Below are positions 6,067 to 8,453 of a DNA stretch of 8,453 nt, piece by piece (position 1 is the first letter of the stretch; the number at the start of each line of letters is the position of its first letter). Below the pieces are notes generated by a model. That model was not told the DNA's origin. It saw only the letters and a program-made list of their open reading frames with translations, and did no database searches. Position numbers and translations under genes: made by a program. The stretch is taken from positions 1 through 8,453 of the forward strand of contig JAITXH010000028.1 of NCBI GenBank assembly GCA_031284845.1. The letters run 5' to 3'. This DNA comes from Puniceicoccales bacterium. Its GTDB lineage: Bacteria > Verrucomicrobiota > Verrucomicrobiia > Opitutales > UBA953.

Positions 6067-7455
6067 CTACTTGTCGAAGCGGATGCGCGGATCCACCAGC
6101 GCGACGCAAAGATCTGAGAGGATGTTGCCCAACAGCAGCAAAAAGGAAGAACACGTCAACAAGCCCAGAAACACCGGGTAATCGCGCCCGACAAGCGAAC
6201 TGAAGCTCAACAGCCCTATGCCGTCTATGTCGAAAATCTTTTCGATGAGGAAACTCCCCGTGAGCAGGGCCGCCAGGCAATTGCCGAAACTCGTCGCTAT
6301 GGGCACGAGGCTGTTTCGCAAGGCGTGTTTGAGCACGGCGTCGCGAAACGACACCCCCTTGGCGACAGCCGTGCGCACGTAATCCAGGGCGAGATTGTCC
6401 AGCAGGGAGTTTTTCATGAGCATCGTCATCAGCGCAAAACTGCCACTGGTCAGGCAGGCGAGCGGCAAGATGGTGTGCTGGATGAGGTCTAGCAGTTGTT
6501 TGTAGAGGGGAAGCTCGCTTGCGCCCTCGCTGACGAATCCGGAGTGCGGGAAGAGGTGCCACCGGAAGGCAAAGAAATACAGGAAGACAACGGCGAGAAT
6601 GTAGCCCGGCAGCGCATAACCGGTGAAGAGCACTATAGACGTGATGTTGTCCGTCGGCGTGCGGTGGCGGAGCGCTTTGACTATGCCCAGTGGGATGCAC
6701 ACACAATAGGTGAGCAGGAGCGACCATGCGCCAAACCAGATGGACACCGGAAGTTTGCCCAGAATGACGTCCAGCACAGGTTCCCCGCGCAGGAAGGAAT
6801 CGCCGAACTGGCCTTGCAGGATGCCGTCAAACCGGCGCTGGAAGACATCCAGCTTTACCACCGGCGATGCCGGGGCAGTGGCACCGGGGCGGGCGGGCGC
6901 TTCAAAGATTTCCACCAGCCAGCCTTCCGTCGCACGCCGGGCGATCCCGACGGGGTCTTCCCATTTCTTTCCTCGGACAAATGCTTCCACCACCGCTGCC
7001 GCTCCGGGGGCGGGCACCACCTTGGGCACCCGCTGCCCCTGCGGGCCGGTCTCGACAGAGAGTGTCACGGGCACGGCGGCGTTGACGATTCGCTTGCCCT
7101 CGCGTCCGCAGGGGAAGGAGAGCGTGGTCTCAAAGGTAGTTTTGCCGGGTGGCAGGTTGACGATTTGCTGGTTGACCGGGCCGGCCCACGCGCCGAGCCA
7201 CTCCGCGTAGCCGATGAGCAGCGGGCGGTCGAGTTTGTAGAACCGTTTCAGTTGCAACTCTTCGTCGGGCGAGAGCGAGCTGTTGTTGCCGGAAAGCCCG
7301 ATGCCGCGCCCGCGTGCCGCAGCCTGTTGCTTCTCCGCGAGCGCCTGATCGAGCGGGCCTCCGGGCACAAAGCGCGTGATGACAAACGCGATGAACGTTA
7401 TGCCGAGAAGCGCGACCGGGAGCAGCAAAAGGCGTCTGAGTAGGTAGAGGCGCAT
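6067..7455 (-). CDS. yejB: ABC transporter permease, YejB type (peptide/oligopeptide uptake), with large insertion
   Basis: This is an inner-membrane permease of the OppB/DppB family. E. coli YejB works with YejA, YejE and YejF to import peptides and microcin C. The N-terminus MRLYLLRRLLLLPVALLGITFIAFVITRFVPGGPLDQ (1-37) is TM1 plus the family PGGP motif. After the insertion come GQFGDSFLRGEPV (215-227), LPVSIWFGAWS (235-245), about five more membrane segments, and the EAA-type cytoplasmic loop at about 359-385, which contacts the ATPase. YejB hallmarks include ALMTMLMKNSLLD (341-353), GSFLIEKIFDIDGIGLL (400-416) and the end LVDPRIRFD. Length is 462 residues against 364 in E. coli. The excess is at about 91-208, in the first extracytoplasmic loop. 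No other Yej component is in the window. The start is 22 bases after the DUF1080 stop, without a Shine-Dalgarno sequence. OppB or DppB assignment is less likely given the YejB-specific matches. Confidence 0.87.
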   Translation of the reverse strand: MRLYLLRRLLLLPVALLGITFIAFVITRFVPGGPLDQALAEKQQAAARGRGIGLSGNNSSLSPDEELQLKRFYKLDRPLLIGYAEWLGAWAGPVNQQIVNLPPGKTTFETTLSFPCGREGKRIVNAAVPVTLSVETGPQGQRVPKVVPAPGAAAVVEAFVRGKKWEDPVGIARRATEGWLVEIFEAPARPGATAPASPVVKLDVFQRRFDGILQGQFGDSFLRGEPVLDVILGKLPVSIWFGAWSLLLTYCVCIPLGIVKALRHRTPTDNITSIVLFTGYALPGYILAVVFLYFFAFRWHLFPHSGFVSEGASELPLYKQLLDLIQHTILPLACLTSGSFALMTMLMKNSLLDNLALDYVRTAVAKGVSFRDAVLKHALRNSLVPIATSFGNCLAALLTGSFLIEKIFDIDGIGLLSFSSLVGRDYPVFLGLLTCSSFLLLLGNILSDLCVALVDPRIRFDK

Positions 7456-7477
7456 GGCAGGTAGAGGGCAGGGGCGC

Positions 7478-8257
7478 TTACTTCAAATCGCGGATTTTGA
7501 TGTTCCGGAAGGAGACATTGTCGCCGTGGTCTTGCAAGAGGATATGGCCCGTTTCCCATTCGCCAAAGTGCTTGTATCCTTTGTATTTGCTGGCTTTCAC
7601 GGCGGCGCGGAACGCCTCGGAGTGGCGGTCGTATTCGACGACTTTCACACCGTCAAACCAGTGCTCGACATGCGCCCCCTTGACGACGAGCCGGGCGGTG
7701 TGCCAGACGCCCACGGAGGGTGCGGGTTTGTCGGCGGGCGCGGGGATGAGGTCGTAGAGCGAGCCGAGTTTGCGGTTGCCGTTTTTGCCGAGCTTCGCGT
7801 CGGGGTGGCGGGCGTCGTCGAGGATTTGGTATTCCAGACCGATGCCCATGTGCTTGTCGAGGCCGTGCTGCACGAAGTATTTGATGCCGCTGTTGGCGCC
7901 GGGGGTCGTTTTGAAGTCCACGCTGAGTTCAAAGTTGGCGTATTGCTTTGCGGTGATGATGTCGCCGCCGCCGCCATGCTTGAGCACGGAGAGGACGCCG
8001 TCTTTGATTTCCCAGCCTTTTTTCGGGAAGTCCACCCCCTTGATGCTGCGCCAGCCGGTGCTGTCGGTTCCGTTCCAGAGCAGTTGCCAGCCAGCGGCGG
8101 TTTCCTCTGCCGTGAGCTGGTTGATCGGGCCGGGGGCGGGCGTTGTCTCGTTGGCGTGGTTATGAGCGCCGCCGGAGGAAGTTTGTCCGGACAACGGGCA
8201 AAGTGCGGAGAGCGCGAGGGCCAGCCCCGCAGACAGTGTGATGTGTAGTGTGATCAT
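7478..8257 (-). CDS. Secreted DUF1080 / 3-keto-disaccharide hydrolase family protein
   Basis: The 259-residue product has an N-terminal signal peptide (hydrophobic 8-24, likely cut near SGQ at 23-25; no lipobox), then a linker rich in His, Thr and Pro (26-45). One DUF1080 (PF06439) concanavalin-like beta-sandwich domain spans about 50-259. Recognisable family stretches are GWQLLWNGTDSTGWRS (56-71), GWEIKDGVLSV (81-91), FELSVDFKTTPGANSGIKYF (109-128), WFDGVKVVEYD (200-210) and GHILLQDHGDNVSFRNIKI (237-255). The family is abundant in Verrucomicrobiota, Planctomycetota and Bacteroidota, and some members hydrolyse 3-keto-glycosides. The substrate here is unknown. The start is well defined: an in-frame stop lies at 8276-8278, only six codons upstream. 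The n-region is unusual in having no Lys or Arg. It is the first gene of a probable pair with yejB. Confidence 0.9.
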   Translation of the reverse strand: MITLHITLSAGLALALSALCPLSGQTSSGGAHNHANETTPAPGPINQLTAEETAAGWQLLWNGTDSTGWRSIKGVDFPKKGWEIKDGVLSVLKHGGGGDIITAKQYANFELSVDFKTTPGANSGIKYFVQHGLDKHMGIGLEYQILDDARHPDAKLGKNGNRKLGSLYDLIPAPADKPAPSVGVWHTARLVVKGAHVEHWFDGVKVVEYDRHSEAFRAAVKASKYKGYKHFGEWETGHILLQDHGDNVSFRNIKIRDLK

Positions 8258-8453
8258 TGTGGTGAGAAGACAGAGTTAGCAGGGAATGGGTCTTTGCCGT
8301 TTTTGTCACCACCCGATTTTATCGGAGAAATCCGCCTGAGAAGCTGAAAGCCCACGATACCTTCGTCAGTGAAAAATTTCGTCCTAAATGGCGCTACAAA
8401 AATAAATAAAGATAATTTCAATCCCCAATCTCCAATCTCAAATCAAAAAAACT
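8258..8453 (-). promoter_or_regulatory. AT-rich upstream region of the DUF1080-yejB unit
   Basis: This 196-base stretch to the window edge has no coding frame and is clearly more AT-rich than the genes, as expected of a promoter region. Read on the minus strand, TAAAAT (8316-8321) is a fair -10 match about 60 bases before the start codon, but no good -35 lies at the right distance. It sits inside the small palindrome CCGAT-TTT-ATCGG (8313-8325). Farther upstream is a run of A/T (8397-8418) and a heptamer repeat. The exact promoter cannot be fixed by eye. Confidence 0.35.
8419..8446. repeat. Heptanucleotide tandem repeat CAATCYC
   Basis: Three in-register heptamers, CAATCCC, CAATCTC and CAATCTC (8419-8439), are followed by a degenerate fourth, AAATCAA. 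They lie about 160 bases upstream of the DUF1080 start in an otherwise A-rich segment. Heptamer-spaced direct repeats can be regulator-binding sites, but they also arise by slippage. The array may continue past the window edge in degenerate form. Confidence 0.55.

Noticed and set aside
7454..8248. 264-residue open frame on the plus strand over the DUF1080 gene
   Set aside because: It mirrors the codon bias of the DUF1080 gene. The minus-strand frame has a signal peptide and family motifs, while this one has none.
8323..8334. CGGA-GAAA-TCCG tetraloop-like hairpin overlapping the CCGAT/ATCGG palindrome, as a possible riboswitch-like leader
   Set aside because: The stems are four to five pairs, the GAAA loop is on the strand opposite the gene, and no known riboswitch core is present.
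1..8453. Search for CRISPR arrays, toxin-antitoxin pairs, phage or transposase genes, tRNA and rRNA
   Set aside because: No spacer-repeat periodicity, mobile-element protein motif, terminal inverted repeats or cloverleaf sequence was seen on either strand.

Overview
The window is a moderately GC-rich bacterial chromosome segment carrying seven protein genes. They are tightly packed and no non-coding gap exceeds about 250 bases. No RNA gene, insertion sequence, integrase, phage gene or CRISPR array was seen. The gene content suggests Verrucomicrobiota, probably the Opitutaceae. The clues are a cysteine-free FmdB-type protein, a secreted DUF1080 protein, an enlarged YejB permease, and six readable start codons that all lack a well-placed GGAGG ribosome binding site. 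This placement is inference from gene style, not from a marker gene.

Layout. (1) 1-570, plus strand: nearly complete hisB (histidine biosynthesis), cut by the window edge. (2) 773-3161, plus strand: a two-gene uronate module, kduD (a DKI/DKII-type sugar-acid dehydrogenase) followed by an ExuT-type hexuronate MFS transporter. (3) 3162-3406: convergent intergenic region with an AT-rich hairpin just behind the transporter, a GC-rich hairpin and a short imperfect direct repeat. (4) 3407-5617, minus strand: pbpC, a bifunctional penicillin-binding protein 1C. (5) 5734-6054, plus strand: a small FmdB-like protein that has lost all four zinc-ligand cysteines. (6) 8257-6067, minus strand: a probable two-gene unit of a secreted DUF1080 (3-keto-disaccharide hydrolase family) protein and a YejB-type ABC permease with a large extracytoplasmic insertion. 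Its upstream region (8258-8453) is AT-rich and contains a heptanucleotide tandem repeat.

How the genes work together. Only kduD and the transporter form an evident pathway pair: uptake of uronates and interconversion of the keto-deoxy acids derived from them. The DUF1080 gene and yejB are 22 bases apart on the same strand and probably co-transcribed, but no functional link between them is established. hisB, pbpC and the FmdB-like gene look like independent housekeeping genes. The 202-base gap 571-772 holds no terminator or promoter I can defend.

I found no clear new defence, mobile or RNA-based system. The most unusual items are the YejB insertion with its separation from other Yej genes, the cysteine-less FmdB protein, the two insertions in the MFS transporter, and the non-coding repeats and hairpins.
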